NCBI GenBank assembly: GCA_963920705.1
Contig: OY987234.1
Span: 6,149,851 to 6,213,850, forward strand
DNA: 64,000 nt
DNA from: Odiellus spinosus
Taxonomy: Eukaryota > Arthropoda > Arachnida > Opiliones > Phalangiidae
Direction of reading: 5' to 3'
Part shown: positions 11,701 to 23,716 of the stretch, in pieces
Layout of the letters: the number at the start of each line of letters is the position of its first letter
Numbering within the stretch: position 1 is the first letter of the stretch
Notes under the pieces: model-generated
The model's input: only the letters and a program-made list of their open reading frames with translations
What the model was told of the DNA's origin: nothing
Database searches by the model: none
Translations under genes and position numbers: made by a program

Positions 11701-14700
11701 GTTGTCAAAGCTATTCGTAGTCTCGTAACCGAGTGATCCCTCTGAACCCTATTAGAGAATCGATTTTTAGTCATCTTTATCAAGTTATAATAGTCCTATC
11801 TGAAAATATGAGGTACGTTTTGGGGTATAGCGTTATATTGACTTCCGTTTTCTATTGGTACAAATCTTTCCGTATACGCTAATGAGACGGGTGGAAATAA
11901 ATCTTAGCCCCTCAAAGAAACGTCTTATTCGCGTGCTGCGCAAAACGAAAACAATTAAGTCTTTGAGCCGCTTAGAAACTAATTAGGTGAATTCTTCTTC
12001 CAATTGCTAGTAGCATTGAGGCTGCGTTCTACCATTCATTAAGGATCGAGTTCGTTTGTTGAAAATCAATTGGTCAGTTTGAAGGGCGAGGAATTGTACG
12101 GTAAAAGGGAATACGATCATTTGCCTTCGTTGTTGAGGGGAAAACCACTTTCCTGTTAAGGATTTTCATTCATTTTCCACTTTGCTTCTCCATGAAACGA
12201 TGAGTGAAGCTACACCTTCTTCATACTAGGTTTTCCATCTTCTATTCCTTTTAAGGCGTTTGTTTACTGTCGCGTTTTTTCGGAATCCAACACGCGCGAA
12301 CTGACTCTATAGTCCAGCTCCATCACTCCGCGTATTAGTCTCTGACAGTTTAAGAGTTCCTTACTTTCAAAGCGTATCTATATACCTTCTTTCATCTTAT
12401 TATTCAATATTTTATTATTTAAATCGAAAGGAAACTCTAGCTACGCCCGTTCTGAATTTATGTAGAGGGTGATCTTGGGGTCCAATTTTGTTCACCTACC
12501 TTCCCAAAACAATTGCGTGCGGTACCACTGTCTTCTGAATGGACAGAATGGGTTATGGAAACTTGTTTCTAATCCCAAATGAAAATACATGGTTTTTTGG
12601 AAGCTGGGTGACTGCGTCAGTTTGAGAATCCACTTCTTTTGTTTTCCATTTCATTTGGATGAATGACTACGAACCTGAGGTATCAGACGGTAGAGGTTAA
12701 CGCCCCCAACTCAATTTAACTTTTTAGGTTGCGTATATTAAATGATTTTGCCTGTAAAATATGAGCCTATTGGGCCTCTATATGGCGTTACGACTCCAAT
12801 TTAAGTTCTGCGTTATCAATGAAGCTTAACACTAATATCCGTTAAGAATTAGCTCCTGATATAAAACATATCGAATAGCCAAAGTCGAGGTCGTATTGTT
12901 AAGACTCAAAGAGGAACCTGTGTCGTTGGCGACTGGTTTGAACACCATTCCGACAATGTCGTCATATCCGAGGTGTTTTCATCCCTACTCGGTTTTGTTG
13001 AGCATACAACAACGCGTACTAAGATGAATTCTTATGCCTTGGTCCTTTTATTGTAAGATGAAGGCGATTGAATGTCGATGGCACTCGTGGGCCACTTTCT
13101 CTAGTTCCGAATCGAGGGGTTTCCAGTTGGGTTTTGATTTAGCACTTAAGCGCGGTCGGCGGGATTGTATACTAGGCGCGCGGCGATATAATGGCCATGG
13201 CACTGAAAATACTTTGAGCTAGAAAGGAAAAGCCCCTGCCCCCTTTTTATTCCATTAAGGAAGCGAATTGCGGGGAAGCCCCGGCCCCTTGGTGGCCGCG
13301 TAACATCGACCCCCGTCAAATGGTGCAGGGAGGTTTTGTTACCGTATGAATGTGTCTATATATATGCTCTTTGATATTTTCTTGTTTTATTCCCCCAGCA
13401 CATTTTAAATATTTTGCTATACGAGTTTTTGATTCATTGGTTTCTGAAATTGCGTTTATATATTGCGCGTATTATTTACACCTGCATTTGGTGACATTCT
13501 TATAAGTTGTAGGGCTCTTATTAGTTCCTGCGGCGTATAAGCCATATTTAAATTATCTGAATTCTACATTATTCCACAAGTTCTAAATAAAATCCGCGAG
13601 AAAAGTAGTCCGATTGCAGTATTGTTTATGTAAGACATTTGGGCATAAGACAACACATACGCGCTATTCGGTACGAGGCCTTTTTTGTTGCAGAGACCTT
13701 CAATAAGGCCAATAGAGATGTACTTGTAAAGATAAGTAGGTCAGTTATAAGGATTAATCAGCGATCAAAATTAAAGTACTATTTTCGCTAATTAAAATGC
13801 TTGTTTCCAAGAATCTTTTAGGTTAAACCTACGACTTTTCTTCCCATCTCCAAGATAAAATTTAGACTACCACTACACCATTAATTCTAACGACGTCATT
13901 AGGCAACCGTTATCGATAACTCGACGCATTTAACTCTTTAACTATAAGAGTTAGGCGTAATGCGCCATCAGTTGAAACTACTTTAGTAACGAGGGCTATG
14001 GCGGGGGGGGGGGGCATCCGATGGTGACGTCATGCAGCCCTGAATTCAAAAGAACAGGTCTTCCGCGAAATGTTTTGACAATAGGTTTTAAAATTTTTAA
14101 TCAGGTTGGGGAACTTGTTCCGTGCTTGTTCTATCTGTTAAAGTATAAAAATAACGAATTAAAATGGCATTTATACTTTTGAAGCTCCTAGCTGCTCAAG
14201 TATTTTAATTTGAAATGGCCACGCACCAAATGCTGGGCTACACCGTGATATTTATAGCAGTCGCGATATCAGTTTTAACATTCTTCACCCTTAAGTTTGA
14301 GTTCCCCATAGTGCCCTTCGTATTCAGCACAGAGAGATAGAAATATGAAACCCTACGCCACCTCGCGGAAAAACCTAGTTATTCTCCCTACCCAATACCC
14401 CACCTCATTCCTATTGACAGGAAACAGGATGTCCGAGCATACATTGGGAGAGTTTCAAGCTACCACCACTAGATGGATTTGAGTCGCAAGATTAACTCTA
14501 AAAACGACCCTCGATCGTTTGTAACTTACGGGTGAATTAATACGCTTATGGTTTTAAGTGAAATTATTGTTTCAACGCGATGATTCGTTTGAGATATAAT
14601 GGAGAAAGATCGAGGGTTCATTTTTAAAAATTTGCCTTTTAGGGGGTGAAGATGGGTTGCTCACTCCCTTCACGCGGCTAGCTAGTTCTTGAATAATTAG

Positions 14701-16370
14701 CATCGCCTTTAATTGAATCGAGATTCCTTCCCGATTTGTCGCGCAGGCACTCGTGTCTCTGGCGGTTTTTAATTCTCTCATTTTGCACGAACTGGGATTT
14801 GGCCCGGGGCCCACGACACGCGAGTTAAACGCGCGTTTCCTCCACGAATTAACGCTCAAGCCTCGAGCTCTCGCTTCCAACGATTGAGTTAAAGAAATAC
14901 ATCTCCTCGTAGCCTTTTATTAGCTAGGAGGATTTCGAGCGTGCGGATTAAAATGATATCGTCCGGGGACTCGCTTTTAAAGCGAATTTACGCGGCCCCA
15001 TCCTGTCCCCCGCTTTGGTAAAAAGAAGAAATATATATAGCCAATTGCTTTCTTAAAAGGGATACCTATTTTAACTCGGGGACATAGTTATCGATATTAA
15101 AATTTGGTCCTTTCTAACTTCGAACTATATTTGAGACTCCCTAGATGAGGAGAAATGAGAGGCAATAATCCACAAAGGGAGGCTGAAACATTTAAAAATT
15201 TCCTATAAGTTTGATAGGATCATTAATAACATAGAGTTAGGCTTAGCGACGTTTTAAAGTTAAATAAATAGGGATAATTTATAATTTAGGGTTCTTACAA
15301 ATCCTTAATTATCAGGGAAGTATCGTGTTGGCGAAAATTCTGGAAAATATTGGGCAATTAGAACGTTGACGAAATATCGTGGCAATTTTCCAATTCGTTG
15401 GAAGAAGCTGCTGCGAAGCATTTGAACATGTTTGCACTAATACTTAGTACATTAAAACTATATATACAAAGGAGCCTTTCTACTTTGTAACCATAAAGGT
15501 TACGTCATGAAGGTTAATTTTGGTGCAGCTGGAAATATGATAAAAAATTAATTTTTAAATTTTGAAAATATTGGAGTATTTGTTTTCCAAATGTTGTTAG
15601 ACCCAGAAATTTGGAATTACGCTTCCCCTTTAAGGTCCGCGTGATGAGAATGAGATCCGGGGCAGGGGAGAGATGAAAATGATCACGAAGGAATGGGCGC
15701 AGATGGGACCCCGAAAACGAATAAAGCTTGGCCCTAGGGGGTCTCACGACGGTGACGATCTGAACAAAAATCCCTTTCCCTCTTGCCCCATATACTTTAA
15801 CGTATACGTACTTAGTATAGTAGAGGGTGTAGGTTATTTTTGGGGAGATCCTGGGAATACGCGTATAGTAGCTCGAGGTATTCCAGACTATAGATCGAAA
15901 AGGGAAATTTTGGTAATTATTGTAGCGCCCGTTAAACATAGCGCCACCCAACGTTTACGGAATGAATCATCCATTCTTGGAACAATTTATAGCCCCCCGA
16001 TCATACTTATCCCGAGAGTCACTCTAAGCTAAGACTAGTAATAAAAGCTATAACATTCTTAATAAGCCTTTCCCTCAGTAGCGACGTAAACTGACCATTA
16101 ATTATAATTTCTATAGTCAAATCTAGTTGATTTTTCGAAAGGTAACCAATCCGCTTTTCAGAATAGATACTCGCGCACTATACAAATACAAGCTGTTTGC
16201 AGGATTTTTGTAGACTTCGCGTTGGAATTTCTGAATTATTCCCCCAATTTATTTAAATTTATCCTTAAATATGACTCAGTCACCGATTTCTCACGCATTC
16301 CAAATGGAATACGAGTTGCATTCGAGGAAAAATCCTTAAACGATTCAATACGCATGCCCTAAAAAATAAC
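5721..16370. other. Gene-free stretch; no features beyond simple repeats
   Basis: Open frames here are short (up to 108 codons), overlap stops in all frames and match no family I know. I see a (GA)n run at 6846-6864, G12 at 9493-9504, C11 at 10385-10395, G12 at 14003-14014 and A-rich tracts such as 7487-7504. Part of 5721-6767 may still belong to the gypsy LTR; a TATA-like TTATAAAC lies near 6412. No tRNA, rRNA or convincing splice-linked exons were recognised. The 145-codon minus frame 15514-15951 overlaps a 119-codon plus frame (15673-16032), which argues that neither is a gene. Confidence 0.5.
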
Positions 16371-16640
16371 TTCATCAAAAGCCAACAGTTGAATCTCGCA
16401 CCTGAAACGGTTGTTTTCGCGAAGTATTTTAAGCCCAATTTACACGAGTGCGATATGCGAGAGAAAAAACAACAAAATACCGCACTAGCTTTCGCGATAT
16501 CGCCGCTACTAATGTAGCTTCGGCAATATCGCGAATGAATAACAACATTCTACGTCATCAAGCGATTTGTTTTAAGTATTTTTATCATTTGAATTTGGGC
16601 TTTCTTTCTTGGCTCATGTTAAATTTTGTAAAATGGGTTT
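16371..16640. repeat. Foldback (inverted-repeat) segment with a strong central hairpin
   Basis: The centre is a near-perfect hairpin: arm 16491-16505 (TTCGCGATATCGCCG) against 16521-16535, 14 of 15 paired. Its loop contains a second inverted pair, CTAC against GTAG around TAAT. Outside it, AAGCCCAATTTA near 16431 is matched inversely by GAATTTGGGCTT near 16591. Nested inverted repeats over roughly 160-250 bp fit a decayed foldback or MITE-type element. Its outer ends are not resolved. Confidence 0.45.
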
Positions 16641-19163
16641 TAAATACAATGAAAAAACTCTAAATATTATCCATAAACCAGAGAAAATATACCAAATGAA
16701 TAGAAGGTTCCCCATAATTTTGTACAGGCATTACTAGAATGGCACGGCCACCCCTCTTGTTTTAACCCCATTTTAGGGATCTCCTCTGTTCCGGTTGTCT
16801 CTCATTGGCTTATTCCACTGCTTTCCTCTGATTGACGTGATAACCGGAAATAGTAGGATCACCTTTCGCTCCTGCCATTTTAAACCTCTCCTATTCTGTT
16901 AATTGTAGAATCTTAACTAACCAAGACACGTAAAGTAAATATATTTGAAAGAGTTTATTCTCCACTATCGTCGTCTACATAATCTCGTCACTCAGTGTGA
17001 TTTTAGTACTTCTTAGTTTTGTTATTAGGCTGAATTTTGACCTATTTAATTAAAGGGAAACATCAACCTTAAAGGTGTGCTGACATGTAATTGTAAAGGT
17101 CTACTGACATGCTTCATCTATATACATCAAATATTCCTCTGGTATATTTTCTAGAGCTGCACAGACATACTAAAAAAAGGGGATAGTCTTATTTTAAAGA
17201 AGGTATAACCCTGTTTTTGTGAGGTCCACAACGTGCTCTAAAAGTTTTAGTTCGCTCGTCAATCTTTGCAAATTTTGGCGCTGGTTAGTGAACCGTTAAG
17301 GTATCCATGAAAGAATAGGAATTTCCCGTAAAGAAAGCCTTACGTAGCTTTTACCGCCTCTTAATATTTGCCGACTCGCTTTGTTTTTTGCCGTTGGGGA
17401 AAATCTTTGTAAATCATTCTGTTTTTGTTTTCTTAATTGGAATTAGAGAGTTGCGCGTCTCTTTAGTGTATTAGGGCGGAGCGGGGGATTTCGTTAATTT
17501 CGCTTTAAACGAGCTATCTCGGTCGTAATTACTCGGGAGAGCTTCGCGTTAAAACGTAATGAGTTTGTAATTACTACTGTATTTAGTAACCTACACTTTC
17601 TACATCGTGATATTATTCGCTGTTTTCCTTTAGATTCGATAATGACGTAATATATTATAACGGGCGTAGGACTTGGTTTATATATTAAAAATGAATAGAA
17701 TAAACACGCTCCTAGTTTTCCTCGGAGACTGAATTTAATTCGGCTAATTTATTTCAACTCTCCAATATAGAGGTTTCGCGAAATTTTAATCTCCGCCCTT
17801 TCGTTGGAAAATAAAACGCGTCACGCGTTGTTAACATGCATTCTCACTTTAATTACGTAATATGTACAGTGAAGTTAGCTTGATGATTTTTGGCCGTGTA
17901 CGCGTTTAATTAAGAATCAAAATCCATCACTGACTGCCTCGAAGAATCATTGCACGAGATATATCATTAACAACTGCCAATTTTTAAGTTTTTTATTAAG
18001 TTGTCAGTTGTTAAGACCACGGTTTCGCCGAAGGGAAATAAGCCCCGCCTCCTCTTTCCTACCCCACCCCTCTGTCCCATATAAGGGATCGTGGGCTATG
18101 ACGCTTACTCACTATTAAAGCGTGTAGACAAATATTCTTTATTTATGTATGAATTCTTGGTAAGAATTATCAATTTCTACCATGATCAAATCAATAGTAC
18201 TTCTCTAAATATGTTTCATTCGACCACTGTACATTGAGAGTGATTAATTCTTGGCTATGAAACTTTTAGCATTCATCACGCACCCTCGAATCCCTACAAA
18301 CTATAATATTATCTTTCGAATCACATATTCCCGCGAGAGTCATCAACGCTTAGCGTGTCCTGGGAATAATATAAACTAACCACGATTACGTCTCACTTCG
18401 AGACTTCGATACCCGATACGTAAGGGAGTTGGCGCATCGACTCTTGGACCATGCCTACGCGAACCCAAGGTTACGAGATAGTAAATGTTGCAATTCTCAA
18501 CCAGATTGACTGACACTACGTAGTTTCGGGTTACCGGAAAACGTGAAAGGCTTAGAATATACGTATTGAGTCACCCAATAGCTTACGCGCTTCCGTACGT
18601 ATTCCCATCCGCCTTCCCGTCCTATAAGGCTCTCATCTCCGCTGGCCCGAGAAACTCTCTATAATGTCCGCGACCTCGGTTAGGGGTCAGCTCGTGGCGT
18701 TGTTTCGCAAATTGACCGCTGATCGCGTCACCCTCTCTTAATAAAGAGACTCCCACGCCCTCCCACGAGAGTGACGCGTTCAAAAATGACGTGATGCGCG
18801 CGCGTGGACATTCACGAGGGCGATGAGAGACGCGAAATTCCATTCCCAAAAGGGTGAATGTTAACTAGAAGAAAAATCTGTTCCAACGGACCGAGTATTA
18901 TTTCCAGCATCGGGTTTTTATAGAATCGCGTCTGTTTACGCTGCTGAATTCATCATCCGTATATAGATGTAGAAATATGCTGTTGGTTCATTTTTAAAGC
19001 CTATCTGAAATTTTGGTTTCCCCTCGCTTCGCTTCATTCACCCTTATTTCGGATATTAGATTCTGTATATCTGAAAGAGAGTATGAAGTGCCGCGACAAC
19101 AGATTTTTCTATCAATTCTTTATTCGTAAATCTATGTTACTGTACTGGGAAAATCATTTAGTC
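16641..19163. other. Gene-free stretch with one short hairpin
   Basis: No gene recognised. A hairpin lies at 17967-18014: TTAACAACTGCCAA against TTGTCAGTTGTTAA, 13 of 14 paired, with a 20-nt AT-rich loop. TTAAAGGGAAA at about 17051 resembles the end motif of the TTAA-flanked elements found elsewhere in the window and may be a lone terminus. Confidence 0.45.
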
Positions 19164-19443
19164 TTAAAGGGAGAGTGAACAGGAAAATCAAGTAATTTTT
19201 TATAGCGTAGTTAATCTCAAGGAAATATATTCCAATGATTTTAAAAATCAAAATAGATCCAGTTTTCGTGTAACTCCCTGTGTTCCAGCGAACAAAATAC
19301 TCGTGGGTTGTCGCATAAATTAGCACATCTCGCGCTATGATTGCGCTCGACATAGCACATGCCACGAGTATTTTGTTCGCTGGAAGACAGGGCGTTATGC
19401 GATTGGTTGGAGGAAGAGAACAGTGAAATAGGAATTTAGTTGG

Positions 19444-19475
<32 letters not shown>

Positions 19476-19510
19476 TTGGGATATATTTCCTGAATGTTTT
19501 TCTCCCTTAA
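19164..19510. mobile_element. TTAA-flanked MITE, family 2, copy 1
   Basis: The element is bounded by TTAA on both sides (19164-19167 and 19507-19510) with ends reading TTAAAGGGAGA and, inversely, TTAAGGGAGA. The subterminal parts are also inverted repeats (CAATGATTTTAAAAATC near 19234 against AAATCATTGGG near 19470). At the centre, CCAGCGAACAAAATACTCGT (19286-19305) recurs inverted at 19363-19383. It encodes nothing. A second copy lies at about 43969-44313. TTAA duplications are typical of piggyBac and Kolobok transposases; which of them applies is not shown. A run of 26 T (19444-19469) has grown inside the right arm. Confidence 0.7.
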
Positions 19511-20164
19511 TAAGATCTAATTAATTAATACAGAAATATATATAATTGAATTGCAATGTTCGCCAGTTACAATTATTTGATAATTTAAGTTTTTCTATTG
19601 AATTAATTCTATTAAAAATAATCATTTCATTGTCCCTTTACGAGCGTGGATCTTGTAATGACTCCAACTATATACTTACCAATGGGATACGCTCGTGGAA
19701 TATGTTTCGATTTAAGTAAAAAAGGGTGCTGTGTGTGGAGGGTTTTCCATAACTATTTGTTGCGGGCTGTGAATTATGGGGCAAAAAGGGGTGGGCGCTA
19801 GATAATCCTCTTGGCATCGATATATAGCGACAAAAGGGGTGGGCACGGTGTCGAGTTGTCTTGGCGTTCTTAAGCCCATTATTCACGCAACTAGTCTCGG
19901 CAGCTCTAACGAAAACGGTGTCGATTTTCTCTGGCCTGTGGTCTAATTGGAATAGCGCGGATTATCTCTTTTCTATAATAAAGTTGGGTTCCGATATTAT
20001 AGGATATTATTCCGTATTAAAACGATATATATATATATATACCCTTTAATCCTATACTTATTAAATTTCCGAAGTAATTTGATACGAAACTTGACCGCGC
20101 CCGCGTGCTTTAATCAATTTTGGCCGCCTTAATTCTCTTGTCGCCCGCGTATATTAAGCTACTT
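19511..20164. other. Gene-free stretch
   Basis: AT-rich, no gene recognised. A short (AT)n run lies at about 20027-20041. Confidence 0.4.
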
Positions 20165-20216
20165 TCATACTAGGCACTTTGAAACCGTTTTAAGCTTTCA
20201 AATCAACTCTTCACAA

Positions 20217-20399
20217 GCCGCGTTCACACTACAGACTTTTAAACCGTTTTAAACCGTTTTGGAAAGGTCAAATTATAAAATTTTGGGGTCACCCGTGTAG
20301 ATCTTTGATAAAGAAACAAAATTAATATCTGGGAAAGACGATTTGAAAATCCGAAACGGTTTGAAAACGGTTCCAAAGTGTCAAGTGTGAACGTAGCTA
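20217..20399. mobile_element. Inverted-repeat element, CGTTCACACT family, copy 1
   Basis: About 183 bp, with ends CGCGTTCACACTACAGACTTT and, inversely, AGCTACGTTCACACTTGACAC. Inside are repeated AAACCGTTTT motifs and a segment (GGAAAGGTCAAATTATAAAA) that recurs in a second copy at 53256-53421 in the opposite orientation. Related partial ends occur at 20165-20195 and 20440-20510. No coding capacity; a MITE-like repeat of unknown superfamily. Confidence 0.55.
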
Positions 20400-20559
20400 A
20401 AGTAATATTTCTGTTTATTGGGAAAATACCGTAAACTTTCACAATTTGACCTTTCCATAACTATTAAAAAATGGCTTCAAAGTCTCTAGTGTGAACGCGA
20501 CTTTAGACTCGCGTAATTGCTTTGATTAGCAACGAGGAGCTAAGCTCGGTTTACTTAAT

Positions 20560-20870
20560 AAAACGGTGTACCTAGCATTTCTTAATCGATTTGAAACGTT
20601 AAAATCAAACCGATATTCAAATCGCCAGGAATCGTTTTAAGCGTCACGCGTTCACGCATTATCTTTATAAATCGATTTATTGTAGCTTCATCTATCGGTT
20701 GTTGAAACCGAATCGGTGTGAAACTGGTTCCCGAAGCAGTTTCGAGGAATCGGATCAAATCGATTCGAGAATAGACGGTTTCCCGTTTACACGACTCTAT
20801 CGAAATTTTTTGAAACGGTTTAAATCGATTTCAAAGCCTAGTATGAACCCAGCTAACGTAAAATTAATTC
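20560..20870. repeat. Dispersed repeat rich in AATCGATTT/GAAACGGTTT motifs
   Basis: This segment shares a long block (CAAATCGATTCGAGAA followed by GACGGTTTCCC) with 50552-50910, and carries many short inverted pairs of the type AAATCGATTT and GAAACCG. It ends in TAGTATGAACCCAGCTAACG, similar to the CGTTCACACT-family end. Probably a related non-autonomous element. Boundaries are approximate. Confidence 0.45.
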
Positions 20871-20874
20871 GAGT

Positions 20875-21906
20875 TTAAAATCAAGTTAAAATTTTTATTT
20901 CAATCAGAAACAATATTCGAAGCTTTGCTAGTCAACAACATAATAACGATATTTAAAACAAGATATGTACTCTGAAAAATTGAGCAGTTTTGTCCAAACT
21001 CTATTTTGAATAAAGGAAAATATGATAATTGCTTAGTTCAGAGATTTATGAGGGTTGAATTTCCACTTCTGAAAATCTGTACCGCACCGATTACGTTACT
21101 GATTACAGTAGTCTTTGGTAATGGTTAATACGCAGTCACTTTAGTACAGTCAAAGCTACAGCGATTACGTGCTGAGTGATCGCGGTTCCTCGGTAATTCT
21201 TCAATTTAGTCCCCCTTTGTTCTCGCAGATAGTGTATCTTTGATTAGTAGTTTTCCTACTAAATTCAGCATTTCAGACGTTATTGTCCAAGGGACTGAAG
21301 CATCCTAACTGCTGTAATACAGAGTTTTTCTCAAATTTCTTTGGAATTATCATTTTTTTTTTTTTTTTTTATATAAGAATGTCATTTATGTTGTAAAAAG
21401 TTTTTCGTTGTCGCGTGTATATATACTATACCGCTCTCCATCTCCGTTTTGGAATGTGAACATTTATTTCTTTAGTCGTAACGCACGCGTCTCGCGCTGT
21501 TGAGTCACGTTTCCCCTTTCGAGGTTTTTATCAGTCTTATATAACCCGTAACCCTATATACGTCATCCCCCGCCCGCTTTTAGTCCTCGTACTATATCCG
21601 AGTGATGGGGCGAGGGCCCCCGCTCGTGGCTTTAAAATTGTCAACTTTGTAAAACCCCGGCCGTGATATTTTTTGTCCCTGGGTGGCGGAATAAACTTCT
21701 CGAGGGTTGCCGCGCTCGCCCCACGCGGCTAAACCTTAAACGCGAATGGAAATTATTCTTTCGTAAATCAAAGCCTCGACGCGGGATCGGGAAATTTTGA
21801 CTGGATTTCTCATTGGGAGAATTCAAAGCTTTCAATATCTTCGCGCGTTATCAGAAGGAAATAATAGGAGAAGGGGCCTATACTTACCTATACAATCGCG
21901 TTAACA
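20875..21906. other. Gene-free stretch
   Basis: No gene recognised. A poly(T) run of about 18 sits at 21353-21370. The open frames are short and without recognisable motifs. Confidence 0.4.
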
Positions 21907-21913
21907 GTTTTGC

Positions 21914-22250
21914 CAGAAGCCGATGAAACCCTCCTTTGAAGTCTATTACTACCGGGTCTTGTCTACCCCTCTCTGTATGGGTTAGTTTCAAAAAGCGCGA
22001 TTCGTACGCCTCCTAACGGTAGATATTTTCGGAGCGGGAGTTCGTCGAGCGAATATCTTTAGCAGCCTTGGAGTTCGTCAAAAAAACGTCATCGTTTGTG
22101 GAGAGAGAGAATTTCCAATTTTGCGTAGACAGGGGGTATGAAGTAGGACCCCTCCGATCTCGTAAAATTGGGAATTTTACCGATACAGAGAGGAGCGCTA
22201 TATCGAACATTAGAGTAGTAGACTTCAAAGGAGGGTTTCATCGGCTTCTG
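21914..22250 (+). mobile_element. 337-bp TIR element (hAT- or P-like MITE), copy 1
   Basis: Starts CAGAAGCCGATGAAACCC and ends with its exact inverse; the perfect terminal repeat runs for about 31 bp and continues imperfectly inwards. It is flanked by a direct 7-bp duplication GTTTTGC (21907-21913 and 22251-22257), extendable to 8 bp if the first C is counted as target. A second copy of exactly 337 bp lies inverted at 35250-35586 with a different target duplication. A 7-8-bp duplication fits hAT or P superfamily transposases. It is non-coding; the short frames inside are by-products of the palindrome. Confidence 0.8.
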
Positions 22251-22257
22251 GTTTTGC

Positions 22258-23184
22258 CAATCTCACGCGTTAAAGGCGTGGGGCGTTTAGCGCTACGTTA
22301 GTCTTGTGAACAGAATCCCCACTCATTTATAGAATATTAATCTCAACCTCGTTGAAGGCAGTTCATAACTCCTCCAATTAAAGTTATAATTTATAAATCT
22401 TTTACACATATTTTATATTTCTTCATAGTAAATTATAAACGTATATATTAAGCTTTTTCAAAATAATTTCCATCCGGAATTACTACTTCATTGAACAGCA
22501 ATAAAAATAATTGCTAATTACCGCAGTGAATCCGTTTGAAAATTATTTTAGAAAATGCGTAACACCTGGCGAAAGATAAAATGATCAGTTAAAATATATA
22601 TTAAATTGTATAGAAATTATTTTTAACTTACGATATAGTGACGCTATTATCCAAATTAGATGGTTAGTACTCGCCTTTTTAACGAGGCCCGAATGACACA
22701 CTCGAACACGTCTGGGATTCGGCTTTGGTAAATATATATAGTATGCCTGAATAGTTCAAAATATTTGTTCACCCCAATTCAAACTACACGGATTCTTGCT
22801 AAGCCCATTTTCCATGTAAGATAAAAAATGATTTCTAGCTTATGTGTAATTCTGTTTACGATAAGAAATGGGTAAAGAAATTCCTTTTTAGTTCCTTATG
22901 AAACAATCTGGTATGGCAAAGAAATGAACCCGTAAAACTGTTGGTACTTTTCTAGGTAAGCGTACCTTGGATTGGATGAATGAATATTTTTTTTTACTCC
23001 TTAGTTCTCTTTTAAAGCAGTGAATGACCTTGTAAAAGTCGCGAGTAGTATCTACATTGTACAGTAAACAATAGAATAAGTACAAATATAAAGCGAAATA
23101 ATAATAATAATGAAATTCAACAAAATAGAACGAATATCATATTATCGAGAACATGGGAACCGTACGTTAGAAAAGGCATCAATA
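22258..23184. other. Gene-free stretch
   Basis: AT-rich with no recognisable gene, RNA or repeat boundary. Confidence 0.4.
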
Positions 23185-23716
23185 CGGGGTAGCTTCAATT
23201 GGTCAGATTCTCGTAATTTACAACAAGGGGTAGCTTCAATTGGTCAGATTCTCGTGATTTACAACAAGGGATAGCTTCAATTGGTCAGATTCTTTTGATT
23301 TACAACAAGGGGTAGCTTCAATTGGTCAGATTCTCGTGATTTACAACAAGGGATAGCTTCAATTGGTCAGATTCTTTTGATTTTCAACAAGGGGTAGCTT
23401 CAATTGGTCAGATTCTCGTGATTTTCAACAAGGGGTAGCTTCAATTGGTCAGATTCTCGTGATTTACAACAAGGGGTAGCTTCAATTGGTCAGATTCTCG
23501 TGATTTACAAAAAGGACAGCTTCAATTGGTCAGATTCTCGTGATTTACAACAAGGGGTAGCTTCAATTGGTCAGATTCTCGTGATTTACAATATGGGGTA
23601 GCTTCAATTGGTCAGATTCTCATGATTTACATTATGGGGTAGCTTCAATTGGTCAGATTCTCTTGATTGAAAATACGTGGTAGCTTCAATTGGTCAGATT
23701 CTCGTCATATACAACT
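23185..23716 (+). repeat. 41-bp minisatellite, 13 copies
   Basis: The core AGCTTCAATTGGTCAGATTC recurs 13 times from 23191 to about 23700 at a spacing close to 41 bp, followed by a more variable TCGTGATTTACAACAAGGGGT. The core is nearly invariant while the spacer shows TCTTTTGATT, TTTTCAAC and ACATTATG variants. Within the core, CAATTG is palindromic. Non-coding. Confidence 0.9.

Noticed and set aside
14572-14880. 102-codon minus frame with balanced composition
   Set aside because: Looks less AT-biased than most, but I see no domain, repeat partner or splice context. Left unannotated.
15514-15951. 145-codon minus frame, the longest outside repeats and retrotransposons
   Set aside because: No recognisable domain, overlaps an equally open plus frame, and lies in AT-rich DNA where such a frame can occur by chance. 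A protein search would settle it.
23185-23716. CRISPR-like appearance of regular repeats
   Set aside because: Spacers are related to one another and the context is eukaryotic; it is a minisatellite.
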